Shown: in pieces, positions 56,020-64,000 of the stretch
How positions within the stretch are numbered: position 1 is the stretch's first letter
How the letters are laid out: each line of letters begins with the position of its first letter
Assembly (NCBI RefSeq): GCF_034190915.1
Contig: NW_026947484.1
Span: forward strand, 82,407,982 to 82,471,981
Source of the DNA: Cavia porcellus
Taxonomy: Eukaryota; Chordata; Mammalia; Rodentia; Caviidae
Direction of reading: 5' to 3'
DNA length: 64,000 nucleotides
Position numbers and translations under genes: made by a program
The notes under the pieces: model-generated
The model's database searches: none
The model's input: only the letters and a program-made list of their open reading frames with translations
What the model was told of the DNA's origin: nothing

Positions 56020-56086
56020 GGCCGGCGATATAGCTCAGCAGCCTGGCAACGCAAGGTCTTGAGTTCGATTCCCTGTACCAAAAAAA
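56020..56086 (+). mobile_element. ID SINE with D-to-anticodon deletion
   Basis: 'ggcgatatagctcagcagcc' and 'cttgagttcgattccctgta'. It is shorter than usual because the central stem is deleted. The tail is A/T-rich. Confidence 0.85.
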
Positions 56087-56164
56087 TAAAAATAAAAGAG
56101 TAATTTACATGGTTACCCCTGAGCTTTTTTGGCAAGCCTGAGTATACCTAGGCAATCTCAAACA

Positions 56165-56480
56165 TGAAAGCCGTATGATGTCACTGGAGAAGTGAGGGCT
56201 GGAGGTGACCTGGTTCTGCGGGAGCGGGCTTTTGCCATCCTCAGGTGCTGCCAAGGCTGCAGTCCGGAAGCTGGAAGTTGGCGCGCAGCTGCTGCCTGCC
56301 GTGGTAGCCGGGTGCGGGGCAGCCTGCAGTGGAGGACAAAGGCACAGCAGGTCTGCGAGCTACTCCGTGGCTCTGGAGGGGGCTAAGATTTGGTCCTACC
56401 TTCCGAGACGCCCGAGGAGGAGTGGAGCGCTGAAATCCCAGCAGGCGAGAGATTCACATTCACGAAGTACGGTTTTGAAA
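56165..56480. other. GC-rich islet, unidentified
   Basis: About 315 bp of markedly GC-rich sequence with CpGs lies in AT-rich DNA. Two overlapping plus-strand frames are open here (64 codons from 56192 and 110 codons from 56205). The longer begins MTWFCGSGLLPSSGAAK, alanine- and arginine-rich like a mitochondrial presequence, but no family was recognised. No flanking duplication or poly-A was found, so a retrocopy is not proven. It could be a first exon, a fragment of a processed mRNA, or an old LTR. Confidence 0.4.
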
Positions 56481-56698
56481 AACTTTGTGAATCCTCTGTG
56501 TCATTATCAATCTAATTGCATAAAAATAGGAATTTAGAAACTGAATTGGTTCCCTAAATTAGTAGATGTAGGAGAACAGTCACTTTTTCTCTTGCAGCAG
56601 AAATGGTATTTGGGGCCTTCGATTACATGCAGGTTTTTGGTTCCTCCTGACCCAAATTTTAGTGCACTTTTGCTACTTTCCTAAAAGTTGGAATTTAG

Positions 56699-56734
56699 AG
56701 AGGGAGGGAGGGAGGGAAAAAAGAGAGAGGGAGA

Positions 56735-56786
<52 letters not shown>

Positions 56787-56838
56787 CACACACACAGACA
56801 GAGAGACACAGAGAGAGACTGAGAGACAGAGGCAGAGT
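56699..56838. repeat. (GGGA)n/(GA)n/(CA)n compound repeat
   Basis: GGGA units, then about 15 GA units, then GACA and CA units. Open frames in it are artefacts of the repeat. From 56839 to 57300 nothing else is assigned. Confidence 0.95.
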
Positions 56839-57306
56839 GAGAAAACACATTTACTAAAAACTCCAGAATTTTTAAAAACCCTTTTCCATAAGGACCACAA
56901 ATCCGTAGCCAGTCATGATATTGTTTTCACGTTTTAAAAATGATTTTTAAATATTTCTAGAAAGTTTTTAAAATGTTTGTACTCTTCATAATTTTTAAAA
57001 AATATTTTTGTTAGAGAGTTGAAGTTTTATCAATATGCAGTTTAAAGATTTTACTACAAATTTAAGGTAAATTTGAAAGGATCTAGCACTAAGAAAAATT
57101 GGTCATTTCTAATAGATCGTTTTTATTAAAAATGCTGATGATGTTTCTAGGGCTTGTAATCATTGCTTGTCAAGTGCCTTCCTATAAAATGTATCCATTT
57201 TACTTTAGAATTTAATTTTTTATCATTTTTTTTCCAAAAGAGAATGTACCATTGTGCCTGCAATTATACCTATAGAAGAGTTCACCCTTTTCTGTTTTCT
57301 TTGTAG

Positions 57307-57470
57307 TTTTTTTTTTTTTTTTTTTTTTTTGGTCGTTTTTTGAAACAGGTCTTACTATATACAGTTCAGGCTGGTTTTGTGCTCACTGTGTAGCTCAGGC
57401 TGTCCTCCAGCTTATGGAAACCCCCTCAGCCTACTGAGTGGTGGGATTATAGGTGTGTGCCACCATGCTA
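57307..57470 (-). mobile_element. B1 SINE, long poly-T
   Basis: A 28-base T run, then 'gaaacaggtcttactatata', two right-half blocks and an intact head. Confidence 0.93.
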
Positions 57471-57726
57471 AACATTTTTCTTTGTATCTTTGACAAATTT
57501 GATTGCAATATCTGCATCTAACATGACTTTGTTCTACACTGCAGTATGAGAAACTGTTTTTATGAAACAAGTCTCTTCCTAGACAGTGTCATAGTTGGAA
57601 TTTAGATTTCATATTTAGAATTACTGTTTGTGAATTTTCTTCCTAGTGCCATTAATGAGACTTCTGCCAACATTTCCTGTAAGATCAAAATATATTGGTA
57701 GGATGCATGGTTTCATATAGAAAAGT

Positions 57727-57918
57727 TTTTTTTTTCCCCCTGGTGGTACTGAGAATTGATCCTAGGGCCTTTATGCTAAAATGCAGCCCCTCCCTCCTTT
57801 TACCTTTTGAGACAGGATTGCAGTAATCACTAAAATGGCCAGACTCCTCTGGAAATTTAAATCCCCTGCCCCAGCCTCTCATAGTGTTGCGATTACAGGT
57901 GTGCATCACCAAGGCTGG
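57727..57918 (-). mobile_element. B1-dID composite SINE
   Basis: A reverse ID part ('ggtactgagaattgatccta') is followed by a reverse B1 part ('gagacaggattgcagtaatc', 'gcgattacaggtgtgcatca'). From 57919 to 58447 nothing is assigned. Confidence 0.82.
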
Positions 57919-58447
57919 ACAGATAATATTTTTTTTATCCTTGTTTGGCAATTTTTTCTTTTTACAAGAAATTACCTTTCAATGCTAATGTCATTGTTTA
58001 TGTTGCAGTGTGTGATTATTTAAAAGTTAAAGGTATTTTAACGACTAAGACTTGATTCTTCATTTAACCTATAAATTTTGAGGTGTTTATAGTTGTGTTA
58101 TAGGTCATGTAATAGAATGGCTGTGTAAAAGATTAAGGGAACAGTCTTAAGCAGTTTACTTTCATTTAAAATTTTGAACACAAACATAAAACCCAATCCT
58201 AGACATTATAATCACGAACCTTGCATATTTTAGGAACGTGCTCTACTATTGATCTACATACATACTTCCAGCCAAAATAAAACAAAACTCTGTGTTGAGA
58301 TGTTCATTGGGCATATTGGTCTTTCTTGTTTTAGGAAAATTTCATAACATGGAATTGCCAAAATTAAAAACTCAAAGTGATTGATTGGTATACAGAAGGA
58401 TTCTTAAAGAACTGTCTCACTATAGAATTATAATTTTTTGTTTAAGT

Positions 58448-58556
58448 GGTGTACACCTATAATCCCAGCATTTGAGAGACCAAGCAAGTATTGCTGTAAT
58501 AAGTTCAAGGTCACCCTGCACTACCTAGACACAATCTCAAAAAGACAAAACAAAAC
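58448..58556 (+). mobile_element. B1 SINE, diverged
   Basis: 'acacctataatcccagcatt' and 'tcaaaaagacaaaacaaaac'. Confidence 0.85.
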
Positions 58557-58583
58557 AAAAATTTTGATGGTTTAAGGTAAATT

Positions 58584-58668
58584 TTGATCAGTGTTATAGC
58601 TCAGTGGCACAGCACCTGCCTGGCAAGCGCAAGGTCTTGAGTTCGATGCCTGGTTCCAAAAAAAGGAG
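58584..58668 (+). mobile_element. ID SINE
   Basis: 'gtgttatagctcagtggcac' and 'cttgagttcgatgcctggtt'. It is close to the B1 but separated by 27 bp, so probably an independent insertion. From 58669 to 59010 nothing is assigned. Confidence 0.88.
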
Positions 58669-59014
58669 TTTTAATTTTCCATAAATGTTCAGGAATATAT
58701 TACTTATTTTCATTTTTAAAAAGTTTGTGCATGCTTTTATCATAGTAGACATGGGAGAGTTTTATGAATTCATCCAAATATGTTTTACACTGTTCGTTTT
58801 ACCTCTTGGCAATCCTTTCCTGATTTTTCTGTTCATTATTTCCTTGTTTTTAAAAAATGGATTATTTTCCTTGAATAGTTTTAAGTTTTTGAATTTATGA
58901 AAATGAGTTTATACATTGTATATTCTAAGATTTAACTTTCAAAGATTTTTCCATATACATAGTTGGCCGTAGTATTATCGGGTAGTTCCTTTTAGAAATG
59001 ACTCGCCAATTAAA

Positions 59015-59460
59015 TATTAGGTTTTTGGGATGCTCTTGGTTCTGGACCCTTCTCCTTTGGACCAAAGAATTGTACAAGACAATCTAAGAACGGTGACAAA
59101 ATTTATTTGAAACGTTTAGGAGGGTGGAAGAAACTGGCACTGCGGAACAAACTTGGGCTGAACAAGAGAGGAAAAAACAATAAAAGGAAAAATAAATATA
59201 CACCCTGGATCTTGGGTTGGGTCTACATCTGAGTCTTCAGTTGTCGGCTGTGGTGAAGGGGCAGATGGCATGCTCTGTAAGACGACTGTGACCTTTCATG
59301 CGGTCCACATCTCGCGGGATTCTGCGAGGACTTTACATGCCAGAGAAGTGGTCCTGTGCAGATTCTGGGGTCCTGCCACACGCCTCTTCCCAGTCGGACT
59401 AAGCTGTGCTGTCTCCTGTCTCAAGTTTCCATGTCTTTATGCTACATATTCCACTAAGTG
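59015..59460 (-). mobile_element. Probable LTR, unclassified
   Basis: A GC-richer block with a TTTATTTG motif (minus-strand AAATAAA) at about 59101 and another at 59190. It has LTR-like composition and length, but its ends are not resolved and it shows no clear match to the other LTRs here. Confidence 0.4.
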
Positions 59461-59479
59461 AATAGTACACTTCTCTTGG

Positions 59480-59560
59480 AGATTGACAGTTGGGTTGTTT
59501 TCAGTTTTTAAGGTGTTACAGAAATACTGATCATTTTTGTACACATCTATTGTTGAACAG
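59480..59560 (-). mobile_element. Old L1 fragment
   Basis: 'gacagttgggttgttttcag' and 'tgtacacatctattgttgaa' resemble the reverse L1 3' region. Confidence 0.4.
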
Positions 59561-59584
59561 ATTCCACAGCAGGGTATTTGAGCC

Positions 59585-59775
59585 TCAGCACTGTTGACGT
59601 TTTGGAGCTTAACAGTCCTTTGTTGTGGGCACTTTCTTATGACCTCTAGGACATTTAGTAGGTTGTCTATATGTTAGGTGCCACTAGCCCCCCTTCAGTT
59701 GTGACAGGAATGTGTGTGGGCATTGCCAGTTCCCCAAAGGGACAAAATCGATCCTGGTTGAGAACCAGTTTTGGC
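59585..59775 (+). mobile_element. MER5A DNA transposon
   Basis: 'cctcagcactgttgacgttt', 'cttcagttgtgacaggaatg', 'cattgccagttccccaaag' and 'ctggttgagaaccag' follow MER5A, a non-autonomous hAT-Charlie element, along its full length. Confidence 0.9.
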
Positions 59776-59957
59776 TTTAACTTACGAACAATTACTTTTA
59801 GGAGCTCACTGTCTTCTATTAAAAAGACAGCTCACCTTTGAGACAATTCAAATCCTGTTATCCACTTCAAATCTGCCTCTTTTCTCAGTCTTTTGCAGAG
59901 CCCATCTGTAGGCGTCCCTTTCTTAGAAAGTCCTGTAGCATCTACTTTTTAAAAAAT

Positions 59958-60098
59958 TTTTGTTGTCTTTTTGAAATAAGATTTCCATATGTAATTCAGG
60001 CTGGCTTTGAACTCTCTCTCAGGCTGGCCTCCAACTCATGACCATCCTCCTGCCTCAGCCTCCCAAGTTGTGGGATACAAGTACCACCATGGTAGGCA
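59958..60098 (-). mobile_element. B1 SINE
   Basis: 'gaaataagatttccatatgt', two right-half blocks, 'cctgcctcagcctcccaagt'. From 60099 to 60380 nothing is assigned. Confidence 0.9.
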
Positions 60099-60379
60099 GC
60101 ATTTATATTTGTACATTGGATTTGATGCTGAAGTATATATTCCTTGATACTGTTAACTTCACTAGGTTTCAACACGTTCCTGGGTTTTCACTTTCTGACA
60201 GGAGGAAGGAATCAGTGATCAGTTGTTGGTCTTTATTACTGTTGTTGATTTCTTCTGATTTTGGTCAACCTGTTACCCTACCCAAGTGTTGTACTGTCAC
60301 CTAGCTGAATTCTGTTTTGCCCTAATCTTGTTTGTCCTTGAGAACAGAGTCTCTGTAGGCCACAGGTTCTCTTTCTGTT

Positions 60380-60815
60380 AGGCCAGTTGAAACTGGTTTG
60401 TCTAAGATGACTACTAGAATGAGCACCAGACAACCTCTAACTTCATGATACTATAATGCCATCTGCATGCCAAATGACACCTTGCACCCAGCACCATTGA
60501 TAGGGACAGTTGCCATGAGATGACTGGAAAGAAGTATAAAAGGAGCAAAAAGAGGTGTTTACAGAATTCCCAGAAAATCTCAGCCTGTTCACAGAAAAGA
60601 TGAATATTCCTCCCCTTCAGTGGCCTGTCCCCTCATTTCCTTCACCTTGTATGTATAACTCTTAACCCTCAAGGGGTCAAGAAGTTGATTTGCAAGTTTT
60701 GATTTTCTACTTCTCTTCTTGGCCAAGAATAAAAGTCTTTTATATTCACTTGGTGCTTGGTTTTGTTATTGATTCCTCAATTCTCAGTGGGAAAAAGGAC
60801 CCAGTCGGGGTTTAT
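60380..60815 (+). mobile_element. Probable LTR (plus strand)
   Basis: The order of a TATAAAAGG box (60536), an AATAAAAG signal (60729) and the terminal 'cagtcggggtttataaaca' is that of U3-R-U5 in a retroviral LTR. It is followed directly by a truncated B1. No internal region was seen. Confidence 0.6.
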
Positions 60816-60829
60816 AAACAAAAAAATGA

Positions 60830-61050
60830 TCTTAGTATTTGGGAGGCTGAGGCAGGGGGATTGCCATGAATTCGAGGACAACCTGAACTATATAGTGAGT
60901 TCAAGGCAAGACTGCACTACAAAGCAAGACCTTCTCTCAAAAACCAAAAACCAGAAACCAAAACCGAAACAAACAACCCCAAAAAACAAAACTGAAAAAA
61001 CCAACCAACTAACCAGCGAACAAACAAAATACAACCCAAAACAAAAAAGG
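60830..61050 (+). mobile_element. B1 SINE, 5'-truncated, with A/C-rich tail
   Basis: 'tttgggaggctgaggcaggg', both right-half blocks, 'tctctcaaaaaccaaaaacc'. The tail is an (AAAACC/AAACA)n array of about 110 bp. Confidence 0.88.
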
Positions 61051-61197
61051 AAGCACCATGAGAGGAATTCTTTTTACTTTTGGTTTTTGTACCCGGGGTA
61101 GGGTGGAAGCTTACTTTAAGCGCCCAACCCACCCTTTTTACCTTCCTGCCCTTTTAGTTCTCTAAAACCTCAGGTACTCTTGGGTTTTGTCTTTAGA

Positions 61198-61346
61198 TGT
61201 TTTGGTTTTTGAGACTGGGTCTTGCTATGTAGTCTAGGCTGCCCCATAGTGATACATAGCCATGTTGATCTCAAACTCTCCTCTTCTTGTCTCAGCCTCC
61301 CAGTGCTGCAGTTAGACTTGTGTATGGGAACCACCATCCCCAACTG
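61198..61346 (-). mobile_element. B1 SINE
   Basis: 'gagactgggtcttgctatgt', 'ctcagcctcccagtgctgca'. From 61347 to 61750 nothing is assigned. Confidence 0.88.
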
Positions 61347-61751
61347 ATTTTATCTTTTCAAAGCTTCGTGATCAGAGTGAGTTTGTTCACTTTTTGGTTG
61401 TTGATCGCTGCTTAAATGCTTGTTGCTTAAATGTTAGCTGTCTCAGCTATTAAGGCAGGGATTCTTTTTTCTGAGTCAGCTGGATATGGGTGGGAGGAGT
61501 TCGCTCTTTGCTGTTCCAGGTATTTGGGGTTCAGTAGTCCCATGATAAAGTGAGGATCTGTAGCTCCCATTGCAGTCTTAACATTGCATCAGAAATAACC
61601 TGTGATAAATTTTTGTATTTAGTTGTGCAGGCAGAGAGTTGTACTAAGAGAGGGGGGAGCATATAGAGTAAACTAATAAAAATGAATATAGGTAAAGTGT
61701 GTACTTAAAAAAAACCTGCTACAGTTTTTCTCCATTGGAAGTTATTTCTTT

Positions 61752-61855
61752 TTTCTTTTTTATATATTTTTTTTGGAGACAGGATTTTATTTGGTGGTTC
61801 TGGCTGACTATGTATAGCCCCGGCAGGCCTTGAATTCTAGGTGATTCTCCTATCT
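61752..61855 (-). mobile_element. B1 SINE, truncated
   Basis: 'ggagacaggattttatttgg' to 'ttgaattctaggtgattctc'. Confidence 0.8.
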
Positions 61856-61972
61856 ATTGGAAGTTACTTTCAAAGAGAAAGTGAAAAAATACAGTTTATA
61901 GTTGTGAAAAATATTAGGATAAACCACAACAAAGATCTTTGTGATATCAAATATTCACTTAAGTTTTCTTTT

Positions 61973-62057
61973 TATTTTTTGGTACTGGGGATAAACTCAT
62001 GGCCTTGTGCTTGCCAGGCGGGTGCTTATGCCACTGAACTAAATCCCTTTCTCTTGC
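61973..62057 (-). mobile_element. ID SINE
   Basis: 'ggtactggggataaactcat', 'tgccactgaactaaatccct'. Flanks 'cttaagttttcttt' and 'cctaagttttcttt' form the target duplication. Confidence 0.92.
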
Positions 62058-62309
62058 CTAAGTTTTCTTTAACATAACCTAAACCATTACTGATCTGACT
62101 TTCTAACTCAGGTGAGAGGAGCTTGATAATTATGTTGAGTCACAAATTTTTTGACCTTTGATTATTTTTGTACTTATAAGACAGAGTAGTTCTTTGTGCA
62201 AGTTAATGAGAAGTTTTCATTTTGGTTACAGAGATGAATCATTTGATATTTTAGATACATTTGATATTTTATTTCTACTTCATATTTGTGACTGTACATT
62301 TATTTGCCT

Positions 62310-62421
62310 GTCTTTTTTGAGGGTTTCGCTGTCCAGGCTAGCCTCAATTCTGTGTGGCCAAGCTGGCTTTGAACTCTCGCTCTGCTTTAGCTTCCCAAGT
62401 GCTGAGATTATAGGTGTGTAC
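62310..62421 (-). mobile_element. B1 SINE
   Basis: 'gagggtttcgctgtccaggc', 'cttcccaagtgctgagatta'. Confidence 0.85.
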
Positions 62422-62424
62422 TGA

Positions 62425-62765
62425 TATAAGATCTCCAAATGATATGGGGGAAGTAAATTTTACTCACAACCTGCTTGATGTCTGCTACACTGAATTCATG
62501 TTCACTGAGATTGAAGAATGAATTCCAAGGAACAAGGGAGGTTGAGAGTGGGAAGATTTATTGGGGAAAAAGAGTGGGGAATAAGAATAACTCCTGAGAG
62601 ACAGGAGGGGTCCTGAATGGGTTGCCAATGAGCCCACTACTCAAAGGAAGTTTTATAGAGTGAATAGTGAAACACTGTTCCTAGAAGAGATCTAGGGTTA
62701 GATTCCTATATCTATGGCCTGTGGTCACATCATTTTCATTTGCCAGTCTTGTGTGTTTTTGTTTA
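62425..62765 (-). mobile_element. Endogenous retrovirus LTR (solo or partial)
   Basis: Partner of the LTR at 54.4-55.0 kb. It shares 'gaagaatgaattccaaggaa', 'gaggttgagagtgggaag', 'gggttgccaatgag' and 'ttttatagagtgaatag'. GATTTATTGGGG is the minus-strand CCAATAAAT signal. No viral gene adjoins it. Confidence 0.6.
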
Positions 62766-62787
62766 ATGACACCTGATTTAACATGTA

Positions 62788-63255
62788 TGTGTTAGGGCTT
62801 ATTTTCCCTCCAAAACCTCATGTGGTCATAGGTGGGACTTTTCAGAGGTGCTGGATCCTAGGATTTATGATACTGGGATTAAGTGTGTGATGCTGGGATT
62901 AAGGATATGTGATTACTAAATTACTTCACTGATTTGTATGGCATAGTTTGGGTATGGAAAATGGGAAGGCCCACCCTGCTTGTGAATGCTACACACCCTA
63001 AGGCTGTGCTGCCTAAATATAGTAAGGGACAGAAAGAGGGCTGCTGTTAGCTTGCTGCTTGCTTCCTTGCTGCTTTGCTGCCTCCTGCCTTATACCTGCC
63101 ATGAACCGTTTCTCCTCTGTGATGCTTCTCTGTCATGCCACTCTGTCTTGAAGCCAAATATGAATTGAAACCTCTACAAACTGTGAGCCAAATAGACCTT
63201 TCCTCCTGTAACTTTGAATGCTGGGTATTTTGTCTCAACAACAAGAAAGTAACTA
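62788..63255 (+). mobile_element. MaLR LTR (MST/MT-like)
   Basis: 'gtgttagggcttattttccc', 'tgaaacctctacaaactgtg', 'agccaaatagacctttcctc' and 'gggtattttgtctcaacaac' run in forward order to the 3' end. It is the best-ordered forward copy of this family here. From 63256 to 63793 nothing else is recognised. Confidence 0.8.
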
Positions 63256-63807
63256 AGAAAATAAGTGATTTATTAATAAATAACTAAGTGATTTATTAAC
63301 ACTGAACTCATAGTCATCAGCTCTATAACTCCAGCCCAAATGAAGCTTATTAAAAATGTTTTGTCCTGATCCATGTCATTGTTTTCTTACATGTAGCAAC
63401 ACTAGACACTTAAGTATTGTGCTTCAGGGCTATTTTCAAAAGCCAAATGCATAAGAATATGGGTACTAAGTAGACCATAAGAAGAATATATGTCTACAGT
63501 AGGAGAGCTGAAACCAGAAGGCCTGTTTTAACCTTAGCTGGAAATATGTGCTGTGATTCAAATTTTTCATTGCTCTCTGCATGTCTGTCAGTGACCATGT
63601 GAGTGCCACAAGATGTGACTTTGGGGTTATGAATTTTAGTGAGCAGGCAAATTTGCAGATAAGGACTCCAGGAGTGGTGAAGACTGATTATGTTAGAGTG
63701 AGACATGAGCAGAGTATTAACAGAGGACACTATCAGTTGGAAAGGAGGGACTCATGGAAGATTTAATAATTGTTCCCATCTTAGGTAAATGTGGAAAGGT
63801 GAGTTTT

Positions 63808-63808
<1 letters not shown>

Positions 63809-63844
<36 letters not shown>

Positions 63845-63911
63845 TGATGCAGAGAAGATTAGCATGGCCCCTGCACAAGGATGACATGAAGTTTGTGAAG
63901 CGTTCGATATT
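63809..63911 (+). pseudogene. RNU6: U6 snRNA retrocopy
   Basis: 103 nt collinear with U6: GTGCTTGCTTCGGCAGCAC 5' stem-loop, ATACTAAAATTGGAATGATGC, the ACAGAGA-box region altered to GCAGAGA, AGATTAGCATGGCCCCTGC, and GTGAAGCGTTCGATATT. It is followed by a 15-A tail. A 15-bp target duplication, gaaaggtgagttttg, lies at 63794-63808 and 63928-63942. No TATA box is seen 25-30 bp upstream, and the catalytic ACAGAGA motif is mutated, so this is a non-functional copy. Confidence 0.97.
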
Positions 63912-64000
63912 AAAAAAAAAAAAAAAAGAAAGGTGAGTTTTGCCAGATAGCAGAGACTGACAACAAATACTATAATAGTTGTGAGTGTGGGTGCTAGAAT

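Noticed and set aside
56662..56937. 91-codon frame rich in RE dipeptides
   Set aside because: Translation of the GA/CA compound microsatellite.
54390..62765. A single 8 kb provirus with two LTRs
   Set aside because: No gag, pol or env homology was seen between the related LTRs, and the interval is filled with SINEs, a MER5A and a hAT-like element. Kept as separate LTR calls.
63809..63911. Functional U6 gene
   Set aside because: Poly-A tail and target duplication show retroposition. No TATA or PSE is visible upstream and the ACAGAGA box is mutated.

Overview
The window is mammalian nuclear DNA from a rodent. It is AT-rich and very dense in retrotransposons, and no intact protein-coding gene could be recognised. 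Two SINE families set the lineage: 7SL-derived B1 elements, many with the internal duplication of the right half, and tRNA-like ID elements with a TGC anticodon loop, an A-box-like TAGCTCAGCGG and a B-box-like GAGTTCGATCC. Composite B1-ID units (B1-dID type) are also present. No B2 elements were seen, so mouse or rat is unlikely. A squirrel-related or Castorimorph (beaver/kangaroo-rat) rodent fits better, but the species cannot be fixed from the sequence alone.

Layout. 0-14 kb: intergenic DNA with MIR and MLT1/MaLR remnants, a broken L1 with an unclassified 1.6 kb insert, scattered B1/ID copies, and a full-length 7SL RNA retrocopy at 12.6 kb. 14.2-28.8 kb: a nest of retrotransposons. A plus-strand L1 with a tandem-monomer 5' UTR is interrupted by five IDs, one B1, a YBX1 processed pseudogene and a 0.94 kb tail fragment. 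It meets, tail to tail, a minus-strand 5'-truncated L1 that carries a complete 3.1 kb ORF1-only element (half-LINE, HAL1-like). 28.8-40 kb: old L1, B1, ID and MaLR debris, purine-rich tracts and one weak exon candidate.

40.0-41.96 kb: a strong CpG island and the only convincing gene-regulatory region. It has two TCACGTGAC E-boxes 31 bp apart, which match the CLEAR/TFEB motif, a perfect NRF1 palindrome and a possible first-exon donor at 41143/41144. The gene is not identified; if transcription runs rightward, the remaining 22 kb would be intron 1. 42-64 kb: SINEs, old L1/L2/MER5A, a hAT-like miniature element, several LTRs (one a clean TG...CA solo LTR with a 5-bp duplication inside an ID), a GC-rich islet at 56.2 kb, and a U6 snRNA retrocopy at the right edge.

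The most interesting structure is the HAL1-like element. Its 3' tail consists of roughly 150-bp degenerate repeats that align with the 3' UTR of the neighbouring minus-strand L1, but in the opposite orientation relative to ORF1. A second tail copy, with its own 16-bp target duplication, shows that this arrangement was mobile.
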